64,000 bases of DNA from Aquatica leii. Lineage: Eukaryota; Arthropoda; Insecta; Coleoptera; Lampyridae. Where the stretch lies: contig CM069436.1 of the NCBI GenBank assembly GCA_035610365.1, positions 64,433,505 to 64,497,504 of the forward strand. The letters run 5' to 3'. The translations under genes and the position numbers were made by a program. A model generated the notes under the pieces. That model had not been told where the DNA came from and did no database searches. It worked only from the letters and a program-made list of their open reading frames with translations. Of the stretch, positions 25,984 to 36,378 are shown in pieces; the first letter of the stretch is position 1, and each line of letters begins with the position of its first letter.

Positions 25984-27869
25984 CTATTTATAAGAAAACG
26001 TGAATAATAAAGTAGTTCTCACTTTATTACAATATTTATTAGTGTTTCTTTCTTGGTTTGAGTAAATATTTGTAAATAATCTTTTTTTTTGTAGCCATCT
26101 ATTTTTAAACTGACATTTAAACGTGGAGTTGTCAAGTTGACTAGCAGTTAATGTCAAACTTTCAGGACAGTTCTGAATAGCGAAACTGGTCAACTGATTT
26201 AACATATTGGAGGCAGCTTCGAGGGTTATTTCATTTTCAGTTGCAACTACAGCTGATGGACTGTTATCAGTATCGCGATCACTATTACTAAATTCATCTT
26301 CTTGCAACTTATTTTTTGATTGGTCTTCCAATACCATTTTAAAAACCTCTCAGCATTGAACTCTTCAAAAACAGAGGAATTTTTATCGCACTCTAAAAAA
26401 GTATCCATATCAAAGTTGTTAAATTGTGGTAGTGACAGTTCTTCAGAAGAAGTAACTTCAGAAGACCCGCTTTCTAATTTTTCAAATATAAAACCTGCTT
26501 TTTTGAAACATTTCACAATTGTTTCTTCTTTCACTTGTTGCCACGCTTCTGCCACCCACATAACCGCATACAAAACGTTAAGTTTGGCTGCAATTTCCAT
26601 AACGGATTCCAAATCTTCTGACTCACATTTAGCGATCACTTCAGAAAGCTATAATTTTCTGTAAAACGTTTAAAGTTTTTAGTTATTCCTGGGTCTAATG
26701 GCTGAAGCGGTTGTATTTAGTGGTAAAAACTTCAGAGTTACGTTACTTAAGTTTGAAAGTTGTAGATGTGCTGAACAATTATCCACAATCATCAATATGT
26801 TTCTCTTTTGTTTCTTCATAATAATATTGACTTGTTGTAATTAGTCGCAGAATAACTCAGATGTCAGTTTTTATATTCTTAAAACATCGATTTTCCAATT
26901 ACTAATGGTTTTAATTTTTCACCTGAGGACAACATAACGGTTATACGTTCTTTTGACATTTTTTCATTCTTGCAGAGATCTCCTTTTATTGTCAAACTGC
27001 GATCTGGCATGACTTTGTAAAATAATCCACACTCGTCAGCATTAAAAATATTTTTTGGTTTAAATTTTTTAGTAAACTCTATAAATCGTATGCGAAAATC
27101 TGTTAGAGTTCATTTCAAGACTAAAGAACCGCTGCGCAGAAACCAATTTTGTTCCGAATGTCAATACACTAGCTAACCAAAAAACGTTTGCACTTTTCAT
27201 ACGGCGTTTGTGGTGTCTACATTTATTCCACAAGTTGTTACAAACTCTTTTTCATCTTTGTGTTTTATATTTTTTTATATTATATTCATCGTCTTGTATG
27301 CAGTCACTTTTTAGTTCAATTAAACGTAAACTATTACAGTTAATGTACATCGTTTACCGATGATGTTTTTAGTTAGAATTTATTTTGCATGATCGTCAAA
27401 TTCCGTATTTATCCGACGCGCATCTCGCGGTTCTTTAGTCGTGAAATGATCTCTACTGTGGTAGGGTCAATTTCGTTTGAGTCGCCACTTAAACTTTTTT
27501 AGGAAATGTTTCGTTTTTTAAATGAATCTAACCATCCCGACGATTTAAAATTCACCAAATGCACTTCTTGAGCAAATTTTAAAGCAACCTCTTGTAACAT
27601 CGCACCAGAAATTAGTGCGTTTACACTACGCATTTTTAAAAATTAATTTAATTACTTTAAACTCTGTTAATCGTCGTTTTCTAAAAGATTCTAAAGCAAC
27701 TTGCTTATATCGTTGTTGATATTCTGCCTTTCTTTTCTTCATATTATTTATAATTGTTTTCCTATACCAAAATCTTCTGCTGTTTTTCTTTCACTGTGGT
27801 TTTGTAAAAACTTTAACACTTTTTGTTTTTCTTGTAAGTTTAATTTCTGTACACTTTTTTACTCGCCAT
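25984..27869 (-). pseudogene. pogo/Tigger-type transposase, near full length but frameshifted
   Basis: Minus strand, starting at the ATG complement at 27867-27869. N-terminal pipsqueak/CENP-B-like DNA-binding part: LNLQEKQKVLKFLQNHSERK, TAEDFGIGKTIINN. After a second HTH region comes the DDE domain: FNADECGLFYKVMPDRSLTI (first Asp), RNILMIVDNCSAHLQLSNLS (second Asp), LKFLPLNTT and, one frame over, PLDPGITKNFKRF (third Asp). The tail has LNVLYAVMWVAEAWQQV and CFKKAGF, which is typical for this family, followed by a Ser/Glu-rich end. At least four frameshifts or stops inactivate it. All three Asp are still readable, so decay looks moderate. Confidence 0.85.
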
Positions 27870-28299
27870 TTAAACTGCACTAATAATATTGCCAACAAAT
27901 AAAACAAAACTGATGCAAAATTAAAAAAATTATTAATAAGTAACGAGTTACTGAGAAATACGAACAAAAGGTTTTAACCTTGCACAACTGTAAAAGAATT
28001 TTGAATATAGAATATCTTAATTGTTTAGATAACAAGAAGTAATACAGTGTTCCTGTCCATAAGTAAATAATTGTTTTTAACTAAGATGATATAATACACC
28101 TAAGTGTATACTTTGAACACGTTTATGTCATTGCGAAATCACGATCTAGTAAATATGCAAATCGAAGTGTCCAATTCTCCTATGTGACCGGCTATCTATA
28201 AACTTATATAATCAATAATACAATGTACCGGTTTAATCTTTTGTCCTAAAACCATGGTCAGATTACACAAGCATTTTTACTAAAAGTATTTGCAGTAAA

Positions 28300-28437
28300 A
28301 GTGGTCAATAGTCACAAAAGGCAGGTGGTCAATTTATGCGATTACAAATTACATTAAATTCACTTCTTGAAGGAACTACCTGAAAAGTGGTCAATATAGG
28401 CAGTTGGTCGGTTTATACAGGTGGCCAGATTTACAGG
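28300..28437. repeat. Degenerate GTGGTCAATTTATxCAGG repeats
   Basis: GTGGTCAATA, GTGGTCAATTTATGC, GTGGTCAATATAGGCAG, TTGGTCGGTTTATACAG and GTGGCCAGATTTACAGG follow one another over about 130 bases. They lie about 430 bases beyond the start codon of the pogo relic, where subterminal transposase-binding repeats would be expected. Assignment to that element is inference. Confidence 0.45.
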
Positions 28438-28489
28438 TTTCAGAGTTCCAATTTGCACCTTATTATTCCTTTGGATATTACTATTGATT

Positions 28490-28586
28490 ATGTTATTTTT
28501 GCTATTTCCATGTTAATTTTTTTTGCAGTTGTATGAAGTTTTTGTAAGAATCGATTTTCAGCGATTAAAACTGTGTCATCGGCGTA
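28490..28586 (-). pseudogene. LINE reverse transcriptase scrap (YADD motif)
   Basis: Minus strand reads YADDTVLIAENRFLQKLHTT, which is motif C of a non-LTR reverse transcriptase with its usual downstream helix. Only about 33 codons remain before a stop. Confidence 0.65.
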
Positions 28587-28599
28587 GGTACAAATATAT

Positions 28600-31303
28600 G
28601 AAAAATAAACAACCTAATTTAGCATTTTGTAAGCAATCTTAGAACAATATTAGTTTTATCATTTTTTTTATATTGAAACTGTATAAAAATCTAACAAATA
28701 AATAAGTAAAAAACGGTTCCAATAAGCCCAAACTGTATTTTTTTTAATACAAAAAAGTTGTACTTGTATTTTGTGTATAATCAGATATTTAAAATCTTGC
28801 AAAATTAGAAAACTTTGTCGCAAGATCAGGAACTGTTACAATGAAATGTTAACATATTCTAAATAAGTAAATTAATTAGCATATTACATTTTTTTATTGA
28901 TTACTAATTACGTATTGAATTTAGATTAATATAATTATATAAAAAACAACAAAAACCTTTAGTAACAACTTTCATTCTATAATCGATCGGCAATACCGAT
29001 TTTGAAGATCTTGAAACACCTATACATAATTTATTTGGGTTTGACATACAAATGTGCGTATATAATGATAAGTAAAAGTGCGATAATTCAAACACGATTC
29101 TTAAATAATCATGCCTAAAGCAGCAAATTCAGGTCGTAGTTTGGGAATAGTTTATTCTTTGTTTTATTTAAATCTTAGTAGTTGCCTTACGTTTTCAAAA
29201 TTAAAAAACAATGCTTTTAAATGTATTTTTGATGCTAATTAAAAAATATAATAAAAACTGATTTATTTGCATAAAATTTGCGTATATTTAATAAAAATGC
29301 ATATAAAAAACAATATTTTTTTTAGTTTAAAATATTTAATTATTTTGATGTTTGTCATGTTATTACAAACTTCAATCTTAGACACATAACATGTCCGTCA
29401 TTTTTGACTACTTATATAATAACACACTGTATTTTTAATATTTATTTTGTAATAATAATAAACATGTTGTATTGTATTATTATTCAAATTTGTAGTTAAA
29501 TAAATTATTATTAAACTCAAGGCAATGATGTTTCAATACATTATTCTTACAGTATTCTTCTTTACATGCACTCGTATGTGTTAAAAAATTGTAAATTTAT
29601 ACATTATATAGATTATATAACATATAAACATTATATTTTTTTTTATTCTCATAAAGATTAACCGATTAACGCGTAAATAATATGCGTTTACATATTTTTA
29701 ATCTAAACTTATATATAAACGCTATTATTATCTTTAAAGGACGAACAGTAAAAAATTAACTACACCATTAAAAATAAGAAAGCGAAACGGTGTTAAGCAA
29801 ACGAATATACTTATTATTTAAATTAAACTTCTTAAAAGTACCAAATGCATGGTTCGTGTTATTTAAAAACAATTTTACATTATTAAATACTTACTGAACG
29901 GTTTAATTAGATAAAATTGAACTGTTTAATTTTATTAAGCGCAACTTTTACGTACGTTGTGTTTATATTCTATACAGGTTACTATATGCGGCTATGTAAA
30001 AGTATTTTAACTAGATGCCGTTGGAGTGATTTATTCTATTTTGTTACTATTACATTAGTTATTCAATGCTATTACGAAAAGTCAAATTATAGCAGATATT
30101 AAGCAATACTCAACTAACAGTTTAGTAAAGTACAAATAAAAAAAAATTACAATTTTTTGGAGTTAATACAAATTTAACACTTAAACAATTACAATGTTGT
30201 AACTAAACATTTCAAAAAGAGTTTATTAAAACGATTGCTAAATAAATAAGTGATTTTAAGATAGAGATAGCGTATTGCAACGGGTTTAGATTTTTATTTG
30301 TATTCGAAGAAACAGCAGTCGTCAATGACGTTTAAAAATACATAACTAATTACAACACGCTGCAAACAAGACAATTACATTGATTTTATCAAATCGTCAA
30401 CACATTGAGTATTAATTTATTTAACATAATATCGATAGCTTTAATCTAAATTGATCTTGCATCAGTTAATGTAATCAATCATATTTTCATTTGATTAATA
30501 TTATACTTCAAATAAACTCTAATCAAACCGACTATACAAACAAATATAAAAAACTTGTTTGGTAATTCAACTGTAGCAATTAATTAAATTTATAAACATA
30601 GCTAAAGAGAAATACGTCGAAAGTCTGAAGTAGCAACTATAAATAATAAAATTGTATAATTATATCAATATCGCTTTAAAATTTAACGGTCTTAACTTAT
30701 GCAATTTTTTAGCCTACGCTTGTATTAGACTTAAGAAATAAAACTAATTGAATCACTAGCAAAATTGTAATAAAAAAAACAACACATTTTGCTAAAACCG
30801 CAATTTTACATGACCATAAATACGTTATTTTTATGTAAAGGGTGTAAGGAAAGAAATCATTTTAAAAATTAATTTATAACAAAACAAAAAAAACTTTTTT
30901 TGAACAATCAAATATAACCGACTATATATTCTATGTACAAAATATAAAACACATTTTTATTATTAATCATTATTTATGTGCTTTTTAGCAATAGTATACC
31001 GTTTATTTAATTTTTTGTCTGTGAACAGGCACGTTAACAAGGGTAACCACGGGTGGGCCTAAGCCCATATAAAATTCTTATGGTTCACTATCGTGTCTAC
31101 CTGTTACGTAAAGATTTTATTTAAAGAAATGTAAAATCAAATTTAGCACGACTTAACTATTAGGTCTTTTTTAAAAAAATGCACATACGTAAAACTTTGT
31201 ATTGAAAACTTATCACAGAAGAAATTATTAGTCACAAAATAAAAATTTTAGAGAAGAGAATTTTGTTATTTTTCAACAATGTTGATGACTTGTTTTTTTT
31301 TAA
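28600..31303. other. AT-rich intergenic DNA
   Basis: No gene or element recognised. A small GC-richer patch at 31030-31110 contains TGGGCCTAAGCCCA, a short palindrome, without further context. Confidence 0.55.
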
Positions 31304-31923
31304 ATAGCTAAATGTAATGTAATAGCGAAGACTTCCACGGCCGAAGTCTATACTAAGACAATGTTGTAACCGAAGTTGCCAACGTTTTGCCCACTTTCGT
31401 AAAGGGCATCATCAGGGCGTGAGAGAAATCGAAGAACTCAAACAAGCAACCGAAATCTAATTAAACACTTCTCAAAAGTTAGGTAATCCACTTGTGAACC
31501 AAGCCAGATTCTAAACTCAGAAAAGGTAAGAAAGAAAACGATAAACTTGAAAAAACAAACGAAAATCTAACAAAGAACCACTACAGAGTTAGGTAATCAA
31601 CTTGTGAACCAAGTCAGATTCTAAACTCTATAGAAGTGACTTAAAAAGAAATAGTCTCCGTATATAAAGAAAAAGTTGATTACCTAACTCTGTAGTGGTT
31701 CTTTGTTAGATTTTCGTTTGCTTTTTCAAGTTTATCGTTTTATTTCATACCTTTTCTGAGTTTAGAAATCTGGCTTGGTTCACAAGTTGATTACCTAACT
31801 TTTGAGAATTTGAGATTTTGGTTGCTTGTTTGAGTTCTTCGATTTTTCTCACGCCCTTCGGTAACAACATTGACACGGTCCAAACCCGGAAGACGTTCTT
31901 ATCTTATTATAGCTAAATGTAAT
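31304..31923. repeat. Inverted dimer of Penelope-like termini with a 15-bp flanking duplication
   Basis: Two arms of a Penelope-like terminal sequence face each other around a centre at about 31,640-31,680. The left arm (31319-31640) and right arm (31676-31908) share long stretches in inverted orientation, such as CTAACAAAGAACCACTAC and ACAAGTTGATTACC. ATAGCTAAATGTAAT occurs at 31304-31318 and again at 31909-31923, directly flanking the unit. The arms carry different internal losses: the right arm lacks the hammerhead segment, while the left arm lacks the ACCCGGAAGACGTTCTTATC segment. Related sequence lies at 40.7-41.0 kb. Confidence 0.8.
31378..31420 (-). ncRNA. Hammerhead-like motif, damaged (left arm)
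   Basis: The minus strand reads GCC-CTGATGA, stem II GCCCTTTACGAAAGTGGGC, then AAAAC instead of GAAAC, ACGT stem III, T at the cleavage position, and GGC closing stem I. The G-to-A change in the second core strand should inactivate it. The intact version of this core is at 40.87 kb. Confidence 0.6.
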
Positions 31924-32003
31924 TTTCATATCACCTGCATTGAAACAGCGAGTTTTGATCTCTGTTTTGCCAGTCGAAACAAGACAATTTCAGACCAATG
32001 CGA
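31923..32003. repeat. Left terminal inverted repeat of the tyrosine-recombinase element
   Basis: This roughly 80-bp stretch begins TTTTCATATCACCTG and continues through GAGTTTTGATCTCTG, GCCAGTCGAA and ATTTCAGACCAATGCG. It is matched in inverted orientation at 33345-33424 with a small number of differences. It lies immediately beside the Penelope-like insertion. Confidence 0.8.
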
Positions 32004-32007
32004 CTGT

Positions 32008-32039
32008 GCCGGGTAGAAACAACGTTGTTTCTGCCCGGC
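32008..32039. repeat. 32-bp palindrome inside the left end
   Basis: GCCGGGTAGAAACAAC is followed with no spacer by its complement, with one mismatch (T/C). It lies just inside the left inverted repeat and 158 bases before the recombinase start codon. It could be a recombinase crossover or binding site, or a transcription control site; this is inference. Confidence 0.75.
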
Positions 32040-32196
32040 TCATTCATTTATTATTCATTTATTTATTATTTATGTCTTTATTTTAAGTCTGTCAGAATCG
32101 CATTTGTTTATTATAAACAAAAATGAGTGAAATTATAATCGTCTGACAGCTGCGTTGTCAAATCGTTATTAAAGATTTTCATTAATTAAAAATAAA

Positions 32197-33358
32197 ATGA
32201 GTACCCCAAAACATCTTACTGAAAAAGCAGTAGCAGTTTCCCTTGATTTATTGCCCACAAAATCTAAAGAAAAATATTTATCTTGTTACGATAAATTTGT
32301 GAAGTGGAAAGAAGCAGAAGGAGCTACATCGTGGTCAGAGGATGTGTTGTTGAGTTATTTTGCGGAGGAATTATCAAAATACGCACCTACAACTATGTGG
32401 TCTATTTATTCAATGTTGAAAACAACGATAAGTTCGAAACATAATGTAGATATAAGTAAATATTGTCGTTTGCAAGCTTTTTTAAAGAAGAAAAGAATTG
32501 GATTTGCGAGTAAAAATCCAAAGTTTTTTCTCCCACCGAAATAAATAAATTTCTCCGAGAAGCCCCAGATCGAGAGTATCTTCTTGTAAAGGTTAATATT
32601 ATAATTTTTTTACGTAAATTAATCTATAATTTATTTAAATCCTATGATGTATCTAAACTCAGCAATTTTACAATTAGGTTGTGGCAATTCTTGGAGTTCT
32701 TGGAGCATGTCGAGGAGCCGAATTGTGTGACATGGCCGTGGCTGATTTCGAAGACCTTGAAAAAAAATTATTAAAAATAACAATTCCAACAACAAAAACC
32801 CATATAAGTCGTACCTTTACAGTTGAAGGTGAATATTATGAAATAATAAAAAAATACGCGAGTTTAAGGCCTAAAAACGCAGAGTCCAGCCGCTTTTTCC
32901 TAAACTACCAAAAGGGCAAATGTACAAAACAGGTTATAGGAAAAAATAAAATCGCCACCTGTCCTAAACAAATCGCTGAACTTTTAAATCTTCCTAATTC
33001 TGGAGAATATACAGGCCACAGCTTCCGGAGGACTTCAGCCACTTTACTCGCTGATTCTGGCGCAGATATAACCACTATAAAACGCCATGGTGGTTGGAAA
33101 TCCACGACTGTCGCTGAAGGCTATATTCAAGATTCGACCAGTAATAAAAGAAAAATATCAAATCAAATCACTAAATGCATTGATGAATCTTCACCTCGTC
33201 CATCGTTGGATCACATGGCTTTAGAAAAAAAAATTAGAAGTGAAAACTTTGTGAGCTTCTCTACAAAAAAAGAAGAATCTAATTTAACAACGAAAGAGAC
33301 AGTAACATCCAAACAAACCGTATATAATTTTCAAAATTGTACTGCGCTATTTGTCTGA
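32197..33358 (+). CDS. Tyrosine recombinase of a DNA transposon (one frameshift, one intron)
   Basis: The enzyme family cuts and rejoins DNA through a covalent phosphotyrosine. Exon 1 starts at the ATG at 32197 and ends at 32591; an 86-bp GT-AG intron (32592-32677) follows, and exon 2 runs to TGA at 33356-33358. The T run at 32523-32528 lacks one base: adding one T joins the N-terminal SAM-like DNA-binding part to TEINKFLREAPDREYLLVK at the exon end, giving about 358 aa. Catalytic residues on that numbering: R144 (GACRGAEL), K172 (PTTKTH), H246-x2-R249 (GHSFRRT), W272 (HGGW) and Y281, nine residues after W272, the normal spacing. It lies between inverted repeats; the right one overlaps the last codons. 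The closest named group I can suggest is Crypton-like. The frameshift may be mutation or assembly error. Confidence 0.85.
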
Positions 33359-33424
33359 AATAGTCTTCCTTCGACTGGCAACAGAAATCAAAACTCGTTG
33401 TTTCATTCCAGGTGATATGAAAAA
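33345..33424. repeat. Right terminal inverted repeat of the tyrosine-recombinase element
   Basis: Read on the minus strand it begins TTTTCATATCACCTG and continues with ACGAGTTTTGATTTCTG, GCCAGTCGAA and ATTTCAGACAAATAGCG, the inverted match of 31923-32003. It overlaps the last 14 bases of the recombinase reading frame. Confidence 0.8.
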
Positions 33425-33430
33425 TATAGT

Positions 33431-33560
33431 GTGTGGCACGGGATGAAACAAAGACGATTTCTGACCAGGGCGATGACAGCCCTCGCTTCGCTCGGGCAGT
33501 CAACTCTCGCCCTGGTCAGAAATCGTCTTGTTTCACCCCTTGCAACACAATATACTATTT
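33431..33560. repeat. Large foldback next to the recombinase element
   Basis: Arms containing GAAACAAAGACGATTTCTGA then CCAGGGCGA (33446-33473) and their inverted copy (33505-33534) flank a GCCCTCGCTTCGCTCGGGC core. The word GAAACAAGAC-ATTTC-GACCA also occurs in the terminal inverted repeats, so the foldback is related to the recombinase element and may be a second, non-coding copy of its end. Confidence 0.75.
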
Positions 33561-34689
33561 CTGGTGTGTCTACTTTTTCACTGATCTACTTCATATTTAG
33601 TAAAAGCACGGTTTACAAAAGGCTCTGAGCTTATAATACCTGTGAAATATTACCGTATTCCATGTTCATACGTAGAACAATATATACTGAAGTGTTCCGG
33701 AAGCGTTTCAAAACCTCGAGAGGATGGTCCAAAAAGTTGAAATGTTCTAGATTCAGGTAACGTAAGAATATATAAAGTATCCAAAAAAAAGTAAAGTTAA
33801 AAGTGTTTAACGCGCTTGCCCGTAAAAAAATAAATACAACGTCGTGTAAGTGAACGTGTTAGATCTAAATTACGTGTAAATAGTTTTAAATAAGTAAATT
33901 TTAAAACTCGTTGCCATACTAATTTTATTAGGACATCATAGAATAACTTTGCACTCCAACAAAATAAACAGAAACATGGAAAATATTTTGTATTTTTTAA
34001 AAAAATGGTTACAAACGTAATAAAAGATAAATGTTGAGAAAAAACATTAAAATAACAAATTCTTAGTACATATACCAAACAGCTTAAGTTGATGCCAAAT
34101 TAAAAATAGTTATAGTTATAAACAGACAATTTAAATTTGTTATAGTTAATTTCAACGTCCAGTTTTGTTACTGATAAGACCTGCTGCAAATCAAACACTG
34201 CAGCATAAAAAAATACATTTTCCTTAGTTCTTTCTTTATCTACATTTTTACGATTACAAAGTTCAAATTTTCTATATGATGTTTGTGTTCTTTCTTCTTT
34301 GTTAACTTGTCTTCAAAACAACTATTGTTAAAGTCATGAAAAGTATTACATAGATCCTTATTCAGTAAAAAAAAGGATATGAAATAATGTAAACATCTTA
34401 TAACTGCCAAGTTTTAAGAGAAGGTAAGTATTCACGGATCATTTTCTGTCTACATTAATGACTATCGATTGTTTTAAACATATTAATGTTGACACAAGCC
34501 TTGGATGGTTTGCCTGTTGACAAGTAGTAGGTAAAATTGAAACTTTTTCTACTATCTGCATTTTCATTTTGTTCTTCTCAATCCTTAGTTGTACGTTTTA
34601 GGTTTCTTGCTTTCTTATAACAGTGCACATATTTTGATATGTAACCTTTTTATAGATTAACATTCTTTAAGTCCTTTGCGCAAAACAAA
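33561..34689. other. AT-rich intergenic DNA
   Basis: No coding or repeat signature is recognised. A 93-codon open frame on the minus strand (33797-34078) has no family features. Confidence 0.5.
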
Positions 34690-36350
34690 TACAGATCAGT
34701 AAGCTATCTAGCTGCGCCAACAAAATTGCGATCACAGCGCGATGTACAGTTTTAATAGCGGTGCAGACAAACAAAAACAGATAACTTTTAGTAGAAACAA
34801 ACGAAGAGTATTAACTTCAATAGTAAAAGGTCCTGCATAATCTACGCCGGGTACGGTAAATGCCCATTGTTAACTTGAACGTAACACGATGACACGTCAT
34901 GAATTGACGGATGCGTTTTGTCAGCAGACTGTGCAGAAAAATAATCCTGAAATTATTTTGCAATAGAGCTTGAACGGTCTGAGGACCAGCATGAAGAGAG
35001 ACGACATGATAGTAAGAACACAAAAGAGCGGAGAGATGAGTTTGCTGAGGTAATAACTGCGAATGATGAGAAGACGACGGGAAGGTAGAGAAACCCAGCC
35101 TTCCGTTTACTCTAAAAAGATCGTCTTTATCAATAAACGGAAACAACTGTTCTAAAAAAGAAGGGTGTCGTTTATCTTGCCGAAGCAACGAAATTTCTTT
35201 TGCAAAATAAGCGACTTGAGTTATAAAGACGCAAACGTAGTCTTTTGTAGTTTGGTTTGTTGTTAGGAGAAAAAACATGGTTGCGAACTTGAGCGTTTTG
35301 AAAAAAACGAAATATCAATGCAAACGTTTGTTGCATTTTTAGAAGAGAAAGAAATTCTGTAATGACTGGAAGCAAAGGATGAGAAAGTACAATGCAAGTA
35401 AGAAGAGTTGTGCCAACTTTAAGATCAGGTAGCAAAAAATCTAAAACTGTCGGAATAGAAAGAAAAAGTCACCGCTACTTAGAAAAGTCGGACTAATAAT
35501 CTAAAGAGAACCGTTACTCATAACTTCAGGAGCAGCACCACGATAGGCCAAATCATTAGGATTTTCGGCAGTATCAACGTGATGCCTTTGATGTCGTTCA
35601 CCGAGATCAGGAATAGTTACAATACGGTTACCGACAAAGGTATGAAGACAATGCGGAGAGAGTGAGAGCCACGCAAGTATTACTTAAGCGACAGTATAAA
35701 AGAAAACTATTTTAATAGTCGTAAAAACAAAAAGATGTTTAATCAAATAGAAAAGGTGCGCTAGCAGAAGTGCCCCACAAAGTTCGAATTTTGAAATTGA
35801 CGACAAAAAAGTTAATAAACTCAGACTTACAGAACCTACAATAACGTCGCCAAATATATTAGAAAGAATTGAAGGATTACCTTTAATTATAGAGAAAATT
35901 TTTAAATGATTGCGGGAAATAATTTAACTCTGATGAACATTTCTATCTTGCCAGCTACATAAAAGTATTTATTGGTTAGTTGATGATGTTTTAGATTAGA
36001 ATCAACTTGTTCGGAAAGACGTGCCGAAGGAAGGTTTAGAGAGATTAAAGAAAGTACGTAAGGAGCAGCTGGGATAACCTCAAAAAAATAACGATATTTT
36101 AATACACAGTCAACAGTATCTCTAAAAGTACGGAAGCCCATTTGCTTATTTTTCCAAATCTGTAATTGGAATGGGCTTGGAGTTAAACTTAAACTTTGAA
36201 CCATAACGCTCGTAATAGCAGAGATTTGCGAACCTGGATCATTGGAAATTTTTGAATTAACATTCAGTGTATATTGTTTGTTTAACTTTAATGTCCGTCG
36301 TTTTTCTTTGTATATACATTTAAATTCTAATTTTATTAATTGACTTAATA
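34690..36350 (-). pseudogene. Pao/BEL retrotransposon relic 1 (protease, RNase H, integrase)
   Basis: Minus-strand segments in order: aspartic protease block DPGSQISAITSVMVQSLSL with LISLNLPSARLSEQ (near 36.24-36.0 kb); then directly RNase H-type SKFELCGALLLAHLF, VILAWLS and RHQRHHVDTAENPNDLAYRG (35.8-35.5 kb); the integrase zinc region LFRVNGRLGF, LLPQQTHLSALLCSYYHVVS then LHAG; and the integrase start VDYAGPFTIEVNTLR (34.85 kb). The reverse transcriptase that should lie between protease and RNase H is deleted, and the frame is broken repeatedly. The upstream end stops at the 1.75-kb repeat at 36379. Confidence 0.85.
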
Positions 36351-36378
36351 ATTTTATGTTAACTAGAATAAGTAACAG

